Assembly (NCBI GenBank): GCA_945897785.1
Contig: CAMDGD010000010.1
Location: 1 to 47,364, forward strand
Reading direction: 5' to 3'
DNA: 47,364 bases
From: Paludibacter jiangxiensis
GTDB lineage: Bacteria; Bacteroidota; Bacteroidia; Bacteroidales; Paludibacteraceae
Positions 34,427 to 42,996 of the stretch are shown here, piece by piece. Every line of letters starts with the position of its first letter. The stretch's first letter is position 1. The notes below the pieces were generated by a model. The model was not told the DNA's origin, made no database searches, and saw nothing but the letters and a program-made list of their open reading frames with translations. Both the position numbers and the translations under genes were made by a program.

Positions 34427-37400
34427 ATGTCGCAAAACTTTATCACCAACAATACAGGTCAAAAGGCTCTGAAAAGTAGATTAAACACACTTATTTCAAT
34501 AAGTGAAGAATTGAAATTCCTAGTGGGATTCTTTTACTTTTCAGGTTGGAAAGAAGTGTATGAATCTTTAAAAGCGAATGAAAACATAAAGCTTCGACTT
34601 TTGGTGGGCTTACAAGTTGATAAGCTTGTTTATGATAATTTGGTGGAATTTGGTTACCAAGAAGAACGTACTTCTGATGAGGATAGGTTTAATGCTTTTA
34701 TGAGTTCACTTAGCAAGGCACTAAATACCGATAATGTAGATACCGAGGAATTTTATAATCAAGTGTTTTTCTTTTTGGAAATGATTGAACAGGGTCGTTT
34801 AATCATTCGCAAAACCAAGAACCCTAACCATGCTAAGGTTTATATCTTTAAGCTCAATCAAGCACAAGCTGATATACAGGGAATGAAGGGTCAGTTTATT
34901 ACAGGTAGTAGTAATCTTACTTCAGCTGGATTAGTGGGTCAGGAAGAATTTAATGTGGAGATTAAAGATTATGGTTTTGAAGATGCTGATAGCTATTTTG
35001 AAGGGCTATGGAGTGAAGCTACACCCATAACAGAAGTTCCACCTAAGAAACAAATTCTAATTGATTACGTGGGCACCAAAACACTGGCATCAAAGGTGAG
35101 CCCTTATGAAGCGTATGCGCTTATTTTAAAGACCTACTTAGACCTACAACAAACCAAACATATTCGTTCATCCGTAATTGAATTGTTAGCTAAGAATGGC
35201 TTTAAAGAGTTCGCATATCAGATAGATGCAGTAAACCAAGGTTTAAGTGTTATCAATGAATATAATGGTGTAGTAATAGCTGATGTGGTTGGACTTGGTA
35301 AATCAGTAATTGCAGCATTAATTGCCAAGAACTTGGATAAACGAACTATGATTATCTGCCCTCCAGGACTTATTGGAGATAAAAATGCAGACAGCCCAAC
35401 AGGATGGTATGAGTATGTATATAATTTCGAGTTGAACTGTGAGGTAGAAAGTCGTGGAAGACTGGTTGATCTTGCCAATTCTATTGATAACAAGAATATA
35501 GAAGTGGTTATCATTGATGAAGCCCACTATTTCCGAAATCAAGATACCGAAGATTATGAAGCATTATTGAAGATATGTCGTGATAGAATTGTAATATTAT
35601 TAACAGCAACACCATTCAATAATTCACCTGCCGACATTTTCTCACTACTTAAACTATTTATTGTTCCTGGTAAGTCTGGAATTACAATTGATTATGATTT
35701 AAATGCGCTTTTTGTTGGTTATGGTAACCGATTCAAAAAGTTGTCGGATATATTGAAGTTTAATAATTCGAAAAAAGCCGACAAAAACGAAAAAGCGAAA
35801 AAACTATATATTGAGATGTTTGGTGAAGACACCATAAATATTCCCAAAGTAAGGCACGAAACGAAGCGACTAGCTAACCAAATTAAGAATGTAATATCAC
35901 CCGTAATAATCCGTAGAAATCGCTTGGACTTAAAGAATGACTTTGTTTATTCGAAAGAGGTTACAGAACTTTCAACGGTAAAAAATCCTGTGGAGTTATT
36001 TTATAATCTCACATCAGCGCAAAGTGCATTTTATGATAAAGTGTTAACCGAATACTTTGGTGAAGATGGTGGATTTACGGGAGCAATTTATCAACCGTAT
36101 GTTTACGAGAATGAAGCTAAAGATAATGAGAAATTAGATGAAGCTGGAAATAGAGCAGCCGTAATCCAGGCTAACTTATTCGACTTCATGCGTAGGTTGT
36201 TGGTGAAACGCTTTGAAAGTTCATTTGGGGCTTTTAGCGAGTCTATTAACCGCTTCTTAAACATTCATATCAGAGTTAGTGGATTTATTGAAAAAACGAA
36301 CGGAAAATACATCCTTGATAGAAAGCTAATGGACTCTTTGTTGGAAGAAGAGGATATGGATGTGATACTTAAAACCCTAGATGATTATGAAAATAATGTT
36401 TTGGCTAAAAAGGTTCCTAAAAACAATACTGTTTACGATACAACTAAATTTAAACGCAAAACAGAATTCTTTCAAAATATTGAAAAGGACATTAAACTGT
36501 TAACCCGAATTAAATCTGAGTTGGCAGTATTAGATATTGTAGAGAACGATCCCAAACGAGATGAGGTATCTGTACAAATTGAAAAGATACTTGAAGAAAA
36601 CGGTGACCGAAAGATTATTGTTTTCTCTGAATATGTTGATACAGTAAAACATTTGGAAGCCTATTTTAGAAATAAATTTGGTAAAAGAATGATTATTTGT
36701 GATGGTGGTATGACCCCCACACTACACAAATCGCTTAATGCTAATTTTAACGCTCAACATAAGGGTGAAAAAGAAAATGAGTACGATATACTAATTACCA
36801 GCGATAAGCTCTCTGAAGGCTTTAATTTGAACCGTGCTGGTGTTATTATCAATTATGATATACCTTGGAACCCAACCAGGGTAATTCAGCGTGTTGGTCG
36901 TATCAATCGTATCGGTGCAAAAGTATTTGATGAATTGTATATCTATAACTTCTTTCCAAGTGAAGCTGGTGCTGGAGTTGTTCAGATTCGAGAAATCGCC
37001 ATGCAGAAAATGTTCTTAATACATAACGCTCTGGGTGAAGATTCAAAGATGTTTGATGAAGATGAAGAGCCAACGCCAGCAAAGTTATTTAATAAGGTAA
37101 ATGATAACCCAGATAATGATGGTGAAGAAAGCCCTGCGACACAAATCAGAAACAAATACTTTGAGATTGAACTAAAGCATCCAGAGGTAATAACACGAAT
37201 ATCCGATTTACCAACAAGAGTAAAATCAGCTAAGCCATTTGCTGAAAACCAGGTTTGTGTTGTTAGACGTAAGGGGTTAAGTTTGTTTACTCACTTGATA
37301 AATGATACCCATGCAGATAAGCTTGAAGTTACTGAGATTACATTTGAAGAGTTATTGAACCTGGTTGAATGTGAATTCGATACCCCTCAATTGATGCTTT

Positions 37401-37792
37401 CACCTAAATTCTGGAGTGCTTATAATGAAGTGAAAGATTTCAAAACAGCAAGTAAAAAAGGATTACCACCAAAATCATTAGAAGCAAGAGCACATGAGAA
37501 TTTGAAATGTGCTTTGAAGGTATTTAATTATTCAGATGAAGTACTTATCAAATTTGTCAAGGATTTAATTACTGATATTGAGAAATACAAAACACTATCG
37601 GATAGAACACTTGGTCGGTTAGCCAGAAATCCATTAACCATTAAATCCAACGAAACAGAAATCAAAAACTTCAAAGAAGAAGTGCTTTGGATAAAACATA
37701 GCCTTGGTGCTGATTACCTTGAACGGATTCTTAAACGGATTGAACACCAGAAAAATGAGGTGGTTATTGCGGTGGAGAATATTAAAAGTTGA
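34427..37792 (+). CDS. SNF2-type helicase with N-terminal PLD-like domain
   Basis: 1121 residues. The N-terminal phospholipase-D-like part (about 1-200) has His135-Ala-Lys137 (HAKVYIF) and GSSNLTSAGL, but the Asp of classical HxKx4D is Lys142, so nuclease activity is uncertain. The helicase core shows VVGLGKSVIAALIAKN (Walker A, GLGKS 289-293), IIDEAHYFRN (DEAH 364-367), LLTATPFNNS, DILITSDKLSEGFNL and IQRVGRINRIG (motif VI, about 820-830). It is superfamily 2, DNA-translocating. It is the last gene of the operon. It probably translocates on DNA to find or degrade unmodified targets with the methyltransferase. Confidence 0.88.
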   Translation: MSQNFITNNTGQKALKSRLNTLISISEELKFLVGFFYFSGWKEVYESLKANENIKLRLLVGLQVDKLVYDNLVEFGYQEERTSDEDRFNAFMSSLSKALNTDNVDTEEFYNQVFFFLEMIEQGRLIIRKTKNPNHAKVYIFKLNQAQADIQGMKGQFITGSSNLTSAGLVGQEEFNVEIKDYGFEDADSYFEGLWSEATPITEVPPKKQILIDYVGTKTLASKVSPYEAYALILKTYLDLQQTKHIRSSVIELLAKNGFKEFAYQIDAVNQGLSVINEYNGVVIADVVGLGKSVIAALIAKNLDKRTMIICPPGLIGDKNADSPTGWYEYVYNFELNCEVESRGRLVDLANSIDNKNIEVVIIDEAHYFRNQDTEDYEALLKICRDRIVILLTATPFNNSPADIFSLLKLFIVPGKSGITIDYDLNALFVGYGNRFKKLSDILKFNNSKKADKNEKAKKLYIEMFGEDTINIPKVRHETKRLANQIKNVISPVIIRRNRLDLKNDFVYSKEVTELSTVKNPVELFYNLTSAQSAFYDKVLTEYFGEDGGFTGAIYQPYVYENEAKDNEKLDEAGNRAAVIQANLFDFMRRLLVKRFESSFGAFSESINRFLNIHIRVSGFIEKTNGKYILDRKLMDSLLEEEDMDVILKTLDDYENNVLAKKVPKNNTVYDTTKFKRKTEFFQNIEKDIKLLTRIKSELAVLDIVENDPKRDEVSVQIEKILEENGDRKIIVFSEYVDTVKHLEAYFRNKFGKRMIICDGGMTPTLHKSLNANFNAQHKGEKENEYDILITSDKLSEGFNLNRAGVIINYDIPWNPTRVIQRVGRINRIGAKVFDELYIYNFFPSEAGAGVVQIREIAMQKMFLIHNALGEDSKMFDEDEEPTPAKLFNKVNDNPDNDGEESPATQIRNKYFEIELKHPEVITRISDLPTRVKSAKPFAENQVCVVRRKGLSLFTHLINDTHADKLEVTEITFEELLNLVECEFDTPQLMLSPKFWSAYNEVKDFKTASKKGLPPKSLEARAHENLKCALKVFNYSDEVLIKFVKDLITDIEKYKTLSDRTLGRLARNPLTIKSNETEIKNFKEEVLWIKHSLGADYLERILKRIEHQKNEVVIAVENIKS

Positions 37793-37865
37793 TTTTGAGT
37801 TAGGCTTTGTTGAAACATTTATTAGTGGGGTTGGGGAGTAATAGAATTTTAAATATTAGTTTAAG

Positions 37866-38078
37866 TCAGAATTTACAATTATAAAATGGGAAGAAACCTT
37901 GATTATTATAACAACCGTGCTTAACTTTACTGGATGCATCATCCCATTTTTCAAATGGAATAGTATAACCAGAATACAAATCACATCTTTTACCATCAAA
38001 TGTAACTCTTATTCTAATAGGAAGATTTACAGTTGAATTCTTTCTTTGTTCTAATGAAATTTTTACTCGGTGTTTCAT
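37866..38078 (-). pseudogene. Truncated tyrosine integrase (arm-binding domain only)
   Basis: 70 codons. RVKISLEQRKNS, then IRIRVTFDGKRCDLYSGYT and FEKWDDASSKVKHG match the N-terminal arm DNA-binding domain of Bacteroidota tyrosine recombinases, which are normally about 400 residues. After residue about 61 it turns into unrelated residues and stops. The core-binding and catalytic domains (R..HxxR..Y) are not found in the window. It sits 157 nt inside attR, pointing away from it, the normal integrase position. Thus a relic; it may still bind arm sites. Confidence 0.8.
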
Positions 38079-38088
38079 TTTAAAAGTT

Positions 38089-38110
38089 TTACACCCAAAT
38101 ATACACCCAT
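38089..38110. promoter_or_regulatory. ACACCCA motifs inside right end
   Basis: TTACACCCA (38089-38097) and ATACACCCAT (38101-38110) sit just upstream of the integrase stub. They match the TTACACCCAT motifs at 28071-28092 in the left end. Together they look like paired arm-type binding sites. Confidence 0.5.
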
Positions 38111-38234
38111 TTTTTATAATAACAAAACGAACTTAAATAAACCTTAAATAGAAATGCGTGAATATAACCAATTACATATCTGGTATTTGCAGTAAAATGT
38201 GAACTTTAACGAAATATAGCGAACCTTAAAAATA

Positions 38235-38255
38235 AGTCCGCTATACTCCACTAAA
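38235..38255. repeat. Right attachment-site repeat of island (attR)
   Basis: Identical 21-bp copy of 28022-28042, the 3' end of tRNA-Ala. It lies directly before a hairpin with T-run that probably was the original tRNA-Ala terminator. Confidence 0.9.
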
Positions 38256-38291
38256 TAAAAAAGCAATTGTTCAATAACAGTTGCTTTTTTT
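38255..38291. terminator. Bidirectional terminator (displaced tRNA-Ala terminator, rsmD end)
   Basis: Stem GCAATTG/CAGTTGC (38263-38269, 38278-38284) with one G-U pair. It is flanked by A-runs on the left and T-runs on the right, so it works both ways. It lies 8 bp after attR and overlaps the rsmD stop. Confidence 0.8.
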
Positions 38292-38820
38292 ATTCAAAAA
38301 AACTAAAATGCACATTGCCGTAATTTCGATGTTCTTTAAAATGGGCATGTGAATCAAAACTAATGTTGGAAGGATGCTCCAAAATAAAAACGCCCTCCTC
38401 TTTCAACAGGCCATTTTCGAAAATCATATCGGGCAATGCTTCTAAATTAGGTAGTTGATACGGAGGATCGGCAAAAACTAAATCAAACCGAGTAGCACAA
38501 GAGCGGATAAACCGAAAAACATCTGCTTGCAACAAATGAATGGTATCTATCTGTAAATCCTTAGCTATTTTGCGTATGAAAGTTGCCTGAATCTTACTCA
38601 TCTCTACTGCCGTTACCTGCACACACCCTCTGGAGGCAAACTCCAAACTTATAGAGCCCGTACCGGCAAACAAATCGAGCACCGTTAATGCGTCAAAATC
38701 TACACGATTAGCTAACACATTAAACAAGGCTTCTTTGGCAAAATCGGTTGTTGGCCGAGCCGTAATATTCGATGGAGGTTGAATTCTTCGGCCTTTATAT
38801 TTTCCACTAACTATACGCAT
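38290..38820 (-). CDS. rsmD: 16S rRNA (guanine966-N2)-methyltransferase
   Basis: 176 residues from the ATG at 38820 (two codons earlier is another ATG at 38826). MRIVSGKYKGRRIQPP is the family start. LDLFAGTGSISLEFASRG gives SAM motif I (about 45-62). LVFADPPYQLPN holds the catalytic DPPY near 122-125. It methylates G966 of 16S rRNA in assembled 30S subunits. Downstream neighbour is the tRNA-Ala island. Confidence 0.95.
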   Translation of the reverse strand: MRIVSGKYKGRRIQPPSNITARPTTDFAKEALFNVLANRVDFDALTVLDLFAGTGSISLEFASRGCVQVTAVEMSKIQATFIRKIAKDLQIDTIHLLQADVFRFIRSCATRFDLVFADPPYQLPNLEALPDMIFENGLLKEEGVFILEHPSNISFDSHAHFKEHRNYGNVHFSFFE

Positions 38821-38913
38821 ATGCAATAAAACAGCTTACAAAGAAAAAAGAAAACGCAAAGTACTCTAATTTCTTGAGCTTTGCGTTCTCTTTATTATCT
38901 TCAATTTCTTTTG

Positions 38914-39591
38914 TTACGATTCCCAGTTTCCAGATATACTAGGTTCTGTTACCGAACCTATTTTTAAACCGGGGTATCTTTCTAATTTCTTTTGTAAATC
39001 AATTAAATTTATCAACTCTTGTTTATCTAAATCATGTAAAAACAAGGTGTAAGGAGCCTTAATCTCAAGCAAGGGTATTACCATTTGGTTCTTTTCTTGC
39101 GAACCCACTTCAATCTCGAATTGCTTGCCTCCGCTGTAAGGAATTTCGGCAATTTTTGCTATGGTTTCCTCGGTATATACTCCAGCATAAAGGGTTTCAA
39201 TAATACCTACATAAGTAGTATCTCTACTAAACCCTTGCAATCCATTTTCGGCAATTTCCTTGACATTACCTTTTTTTACAATGGCCAAAGCGGTTTCTTC
39301 TGTCAATCCCTTATCTAACTGTTCGTCACTTAGCGTTCCTTCTTTTTTTACCATTTTCATCTGCCCTTCTTTTAAAAAGAGTATCAATGTATCAATGCTG
39401 GCTGTGTAGCGTCCGTGCTGATTTTTATACTCAATCTCTGCTTTCCTAATATCTAACAAAGCAGCAATTACTGCTTGTTCTCTATCGTTCCGCTCTTCTT
39501 CAAAACGAATGGGAGTTAGAATACTCATTACACAAAAATAGCCTAATACGGCAATGGATATTCCTAATAAAATTTTGATTACTTGTTTCAT
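38914..39591 (-). CDS. Membrane-anchored hypothetical protein
   Basis: 225 residues. One N-terminal membrane helix (about 5-25, IKILLGISIAVLGYFCVMSI) is followed by a long helix containing ALLDIRKAEIEYKNQHGRYT. This resembles the pseudopilin-like layout of an N-terminal hydrophobic helix and a YKNQHGRYT-type turn. No prepilin peptidase site was seen. The remainder, including GLQGFSRDTTYVGIIETLYAG, is not recognised. Likely faces the periplasm. A minus-strand TAAATTTG box (39642-39649) may drive it; the gene is divergent from the RecD-like helicase. Confidence 0.65.
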   Translation of the reverse strand: MKQVIKILLGISIAVLGYFCVMSILTPIRFEEERNDREQAVIAALLDIRKAEIEYKNQHGRYTASIDTLILFLKEGQMKMVKKEGTLSDEQLDKGLTEETALAIVKKGNVKEIAENGLQGFSRDTTYVGIIETLYAGVYTEETIAKIAEIPYSGGKQFEIEVGSQEKNQMVIPLLEIKAPYTLFLHDLDKQELINLIDLQKKLERYPGLKIGSVTEPSISGNWES

Positions 39592-39613
39592 GGGTTCTGT
39601 ATTATTTTTAGTT

Positions 39614-39649
39614 TACTTTTGTTTTTCTAAACATGCAAGCGCAAATTTA
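39614..39649. promoter_or_regulatory. Divergent candidate -7 boxes
   Basis: TACTTTTG on the plus strand (39614-39621) and TAAATTTG on the minus strand (39642-39649) both fit TAnnTTTG. They lie between the leftward hypothetical gene and the rightward helicase. The plus-strand start would give a leader of about 110 nt. Confidence 0.4.
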
Positions 39650-39738
39650 TAAAAGAATTTGAAATTGATGATTTTTATAGGGTAATTTTATCAAAATAAT
39701 TTACTTACTCTTGGGCTTTGCTATAAAAACAGGTTAAA

Positions 39739-41148
39739 ATGCTAACAGATTTTCTATCCGATAAAATCCGCCAACAACTTCCGTTCGAACCTACCGAAGA
39801 ACAAACACAATTAATAAACGAGTTAAGCCTGTTTTTATTATCCAAAGAAAAAGACAGTCTTTTTTTACTCAAAGGCTATGCCGGTACGGGAAAAACTTCC
39901 ATCATTGGATCACTAATTAAAGTACTTAACGAGGTACAAAGCAAAACGATGCTCATGGCTCCTACGGGTAGGGCTGCAAAAGTATTTACTAGCTACGCCA
40001 ACCATCCGGCAACTACTGTTCATAAAAAGATTTACCGACAAAAATCGGCTTCCGACTTTCATTTCGAACCCGCCATAAACTTACATAAACACACCTTATT
40101 TATTGTTGATGAAGCGTCAATGATTAGCAACACTCAAAGCGGATCGAGCATCTTTGGTTCCGGTCGACTACTGGACGATTTAATTCACTTTGTGTACAAC
40201 GGCGAAGGCTGTCGTTTATTACTCATGGGCGATGATGCTCAGTTACCTCCCGTAGGCCAACAGGGTTCACCGGCACTAGAAAAAGGGGTGCTCGAAGCCT
40301 ATGGGTTTACCGTTCACAATTTTAGCTTAAGCAAAGTGGTGAGGCAAAGCGAGGCAAGCGGCATCTTATTTAACGCAACAGCCATACGCAACGAAATGAC
40401 GCAATGGAACCCAAGACAAAAACCAACCCTTACTATAAGCAATTTTTCCGACATCAAAAGAATTAAAGGCGATGAACTGATAGATGCGCTAATAGCAACC
40501 TATAATAATACGGGTATAAGCAACAGCTTGGTGATTACCCGTTCAAATAAATCGGCATTGCTTTACAATAGAGGCATCCGAAATCAGGTATTGCAAAAAG
40601 AAGAAGAACTATCGTCGGGCGATTTGCTAATGGTAAATAAAAACAATTATTTTTGGAGTAAAAACTACGAAAACCTTGAATTTATAGCTAACGGAGATTC
40701 GTTTGAGGTTGTTCGGATAAAAAAACAACACGAATTGTACGACTTGCATTTTGCCGATGTTTCGCTCCGTTTTCTGGATTATGATATGGAGATTGATGCC
40801 CGCATACTTATGGAGTCCTTGTATGCAGAAACACCTGCCGATATTGAGAATTTAAACCGAAAACTATTCGAAAAGGTAAGTGAAGATTATATGGATATCG
40901 GGAATAAAAAAGACCGGATGAAAAAGATTATGGCCGATGAATATTACAACGCCCTTCAAGTAAAATTTGGCTATGCAGTAACCTGCCATAAAGCGCAAGG
41001 CGGACAGTGGGATACGGTTTTTATCGACCAAGGGTATCTGCCCGAAATACTTAATAGCGACTACCTAAATTGGTTATATACAGCTATTACTCGAGCGGTA
41101 GCAAAGGTGTATCTGGTAAATTTCTCCGACGATTTTTTCAATAAATAA
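39739..41148 (+). CDS. RecD-like AAA DNA helicase
   Basis: 469 residues of superfamily 1B. Walker A is LLKGYAGTGKTSIIGSLI (about 43-60), followed by APTGRAAKVF (Ia). Walker B is LFIVDEASMISN, then LLMGDDAQLPPVGQQGSP (III). The C-terminal VTCHKAQGGQWDTVFID and LNWLYTAITRAVAKVYLV are motifs V-VI. This is shorter than RecD2 and lacks its N-terminal extension. The Bacteroidota version is usually annotated ATP-dependent RecD-like helicase; function in repair is inferred. Confidence 0.9.
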   Translation: MLTDFLSDKIRQQLPFEPTEEQTQLINELSLFLLSKEKDSLFLLKGYAGTGKTSIIGSLIKVLNEVQSKTMLMAPTGRAAKVFTSYANHPATTVHKKIYRQKSASDFHFEPAINLHKHTLFIVDEASMISNTQSGSSIFGSGRLLDDLIHFVYNGEGCRLLLMGDDAQLPPVGQQGSPALEKGVLEAYGFTVHNFSLSKVVRQSEASGILFNATAIRNEMTQWNPRQKPTLTISNFSDIKRIKGDELIDALIATYNNTGISNSLVITRSNKSALLYNRGIRNQVLQKEEELSSGDLLMVNKNNYFWSKNYENLEFIANGDSFEVVRIKKQHELYDLHFADVSLRFLDYDMEIDARILMESLYAETPADIENLNRKLFEKVSEDYMDIGNKKDRMKKIMADEYYNALQVKFGYAVTCHKAQGGQWDTVFIDQGYLPEILNSDYLNWLYTAITRAVAKVYLVNFSDDFFNK

Positions 41149-41270
41149 CACATCAAATCTTTTGGTTATTATTTCTCACTATCTTCCTGAATATCTTATA
41201 ATTAAAAAAGAATGTTCCAGTAATGTGAAAATAAACAATTACCACGCATTATTATTTATTAAACTTTTTT

Positions 41271-41278
41271 TACTTTTG
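41271..41278 (+). promoter_or_regulatory. Candidate -7 box of lipoprotein-OmpA operon
   Basis: TACTTTTG (TAnnTTTG), 26 nt before the lipoprotein start codon. The -33 site is not clear. Confidence 0.5.
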
Positions 41279-41304
41279 AAGCTTAATGTAAAAAACCTAC
41301 CATT

Positions 41305-42963
41305 ATGAAATTAACAACTCCTAAAGTATTGGCAGTAATACTTGCCGCAGGAATGCTTTCTCTATCGTCCTGTATTGACGAAAGTATCGACCTGAAAAAT
41401 CTATCGTCAGATGTTCAAGTAGGCGGAAATATTGCGGCACCACTTGGTGAAATGACAGTTACTATAGATGATTTAATTAACGAACTTACAATTGATTCTA
41501 CCTTAGGTATCGAAATTAATGAACGAAACGGTGTTGTTAATATATATTTCTCAGACACCCTATCTTTCGAAAACCCTGCAAATGTAGACTTAACAAATTT
41601 TGGAAGCATACACAAGGTACTAACACCGGGTGTAAGCATAGGTTTACCGGTTGTTATTCCGGTAGGCGACCAAACCTACACCATAACAGAAACATACGAT
41701 TTTAACGACATAAACATCGACACTACCGAACAACGGGTAGATAGTATTCGCTTCACCAATACAACCATCAAAGCAACTATAGAAACGAATCTTCCACCCA
41801 ATTTTATAAGTATTGATATTGAACTACCCGTCGAGTTTGAAGGTGAATCAGGTCAGGTTGTTAAAATGGATTTAACAGGACCAACAACAACCCGAAATTT
41901 TACGGCGGAGAACTTTATTGTTCGCTCAGAAGACGGACAACTTTCTACTACTTTCCCTATTAATGTAATTGCGCATGGCGACGGGGTAACAGGGTTAAGT
42001 GGCACCGACTCTATTGCTATCAATATTTCGCTTGAGTCTGCAACTTATATTGCTTATGGTTATTTTAATTATGGCGAAAATTTAGTACAAGACAGCCTTG
42101 ATGTGAAATTCGATTTGTACTCCGAACTACCTGATGGCTCAATGATTTACCCTAAAAACCCTGAATTCCAATTTGACCTGATTAGCAATGTTGGGATACC
42201 ATTAAAATTCAATATTAACGAACTAAAAACTTTCGAAACTAGTGCTACACCAACAGTAACTAAATCAGCTTCTTTTAGCGGAAATCCTACATTGAGCAAA
42301 AACATTACCGCGGCGCCAAACACAACTACAACAGCTACCACAACAGTTACTTTAAACAACGAACCTGCCAATGGAGAAATAGACGAACTGTTTAAAATTA
42401 AAGTAGATAGCATCTCAACTAAATTTGGCTTTGGCATTAAGGATATGCCTATTAACACTTCAGGACAATTTGTTAGCTCCAACAGTAAAATTGATATAAA
42501 GTTGGGCATCAATGTTCCTTTCTGGTTAGATGCCGGAAGTGTTTTAAGCATGACAGACACACTTAAGAATGTAGGTAACGACCTTACAACTATTTTAGCG
42601 GATGACAATATCAAAGAGGCTTACTTGCGACTTAAATATACCAATATGCTGCCAATGGGCCTTGCTTTAAGCATGCAACTAATGGATGAATCTTATGCCG
42701 TAATAGCTCTAACAACTTTATATGAATACGAAATTAAAGCAGCATCAGTGAATGCTCAAGGAGAAGCAACTACGGCTTCCGAAAAAACCATCGACATCAA
42801 GTTTGACAAAAACGCTATCAATGAGTTAAAACAAACCAAACACATCAAACTTATCGTTACGGCTCAAGGGTACGATGCTAGTTCGCAAATGAAATTCAGA
42901 ATGCAGGATTGGTTGAAAATAAAGCTCGGCGCTTATGCTATCGGTCAATATATGTCTAAATAA
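41305..42963 (+). CDS. Lipoprotein, function unknown
   Basis: 552 residues. The signal sequence ends LSLSSC, a lipobox, with the lipidated Cys at residue 23. The mature protein is rich in short beta-strand-like stretches and Thr/Ser (for example NTTTTATTTVTLNNEP), with no domain I recognise. It is probably anchored in the outer membrane. The OmpA gene starts 33 nt downstream, so the two are likely a functional pair. The DNA and codon usage resemble the flanks. Confidence 0.72.
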   Translation: MKLTTPKVLAVILAAGMLSLSSCIDESIDLKNLSSDVQVGGNIAAPLGEMTVTIDDLINELTIDSTLGIEINERNGVVNIYFSDTLSFENPANVDLTNFGSIHKVLTPGVSIGLPVVIPVGDQTYTITETYDFNDINIDTTEQRVDSIRFTNTTIKATIETNLPPNFISIDIELPVEFEGESGQVVKMDLTGPTTTRNFTAENFIVRSEDGQLSTTFPINVIAHGDGVTGLSGTDSIAINISLESATYIAYGYFNYGENLVQDSLDVKFDLYSELPDGSMIYPKNPEFQFDLISNVGIPLKFNINELKTFETSATPTVTKSASFSGNPTLSKNITAAPNTTTTATTTVTLNNEPANGEIDELFKIKVDSISTKFGFGIKDMPINTSGQFVSSNSKIDIKLGINVPFWLDAGSVLSMTDTLKNVGNDLTTILADDNIKEAYLRLKYTNMLPMGLALSMQLMDESYAVIALTTLYEYEIKAASVNAQGEATTASEKTIDIKFDKNAINELKQTKHIKLIVTAQGYDASSQMKFRMQDWLKIKLGAYAIGQYMSK

Positions 42964-42996
42964 TTCATGTGTAAATTAAAGAAACTAAATATAGCG

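Larger units (their letters stand above)
28043..38255. mobile_element. 10.2-kb integrated island at tRNA-Ala
   Basis: DNA between the two 21-bp repeats. It carries four co-directional genes (methyltransferase, DUF3644, AlbA_2 protein, PLD-helicase) and an integrase stub beside the right end. No conjugation, replication or phage structural genes are present, so this is an integrative cargo island, now probably unable to move by itself. Confidence 0.85.

Noticed and set aside
28203-37792. Calling the island operon BREX or DISARM
   Set aside because: pglZ, brxC, brxL, drmB and DUF1998 genes are missing; only the methyltransferase class and helicase resemble parts of those systems.
42147-42614. 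155-codon antisense frame in the lipoprotein gene
   Set aside because: Open only because of codon bias of the forward gene; hydrophobic, no start context.
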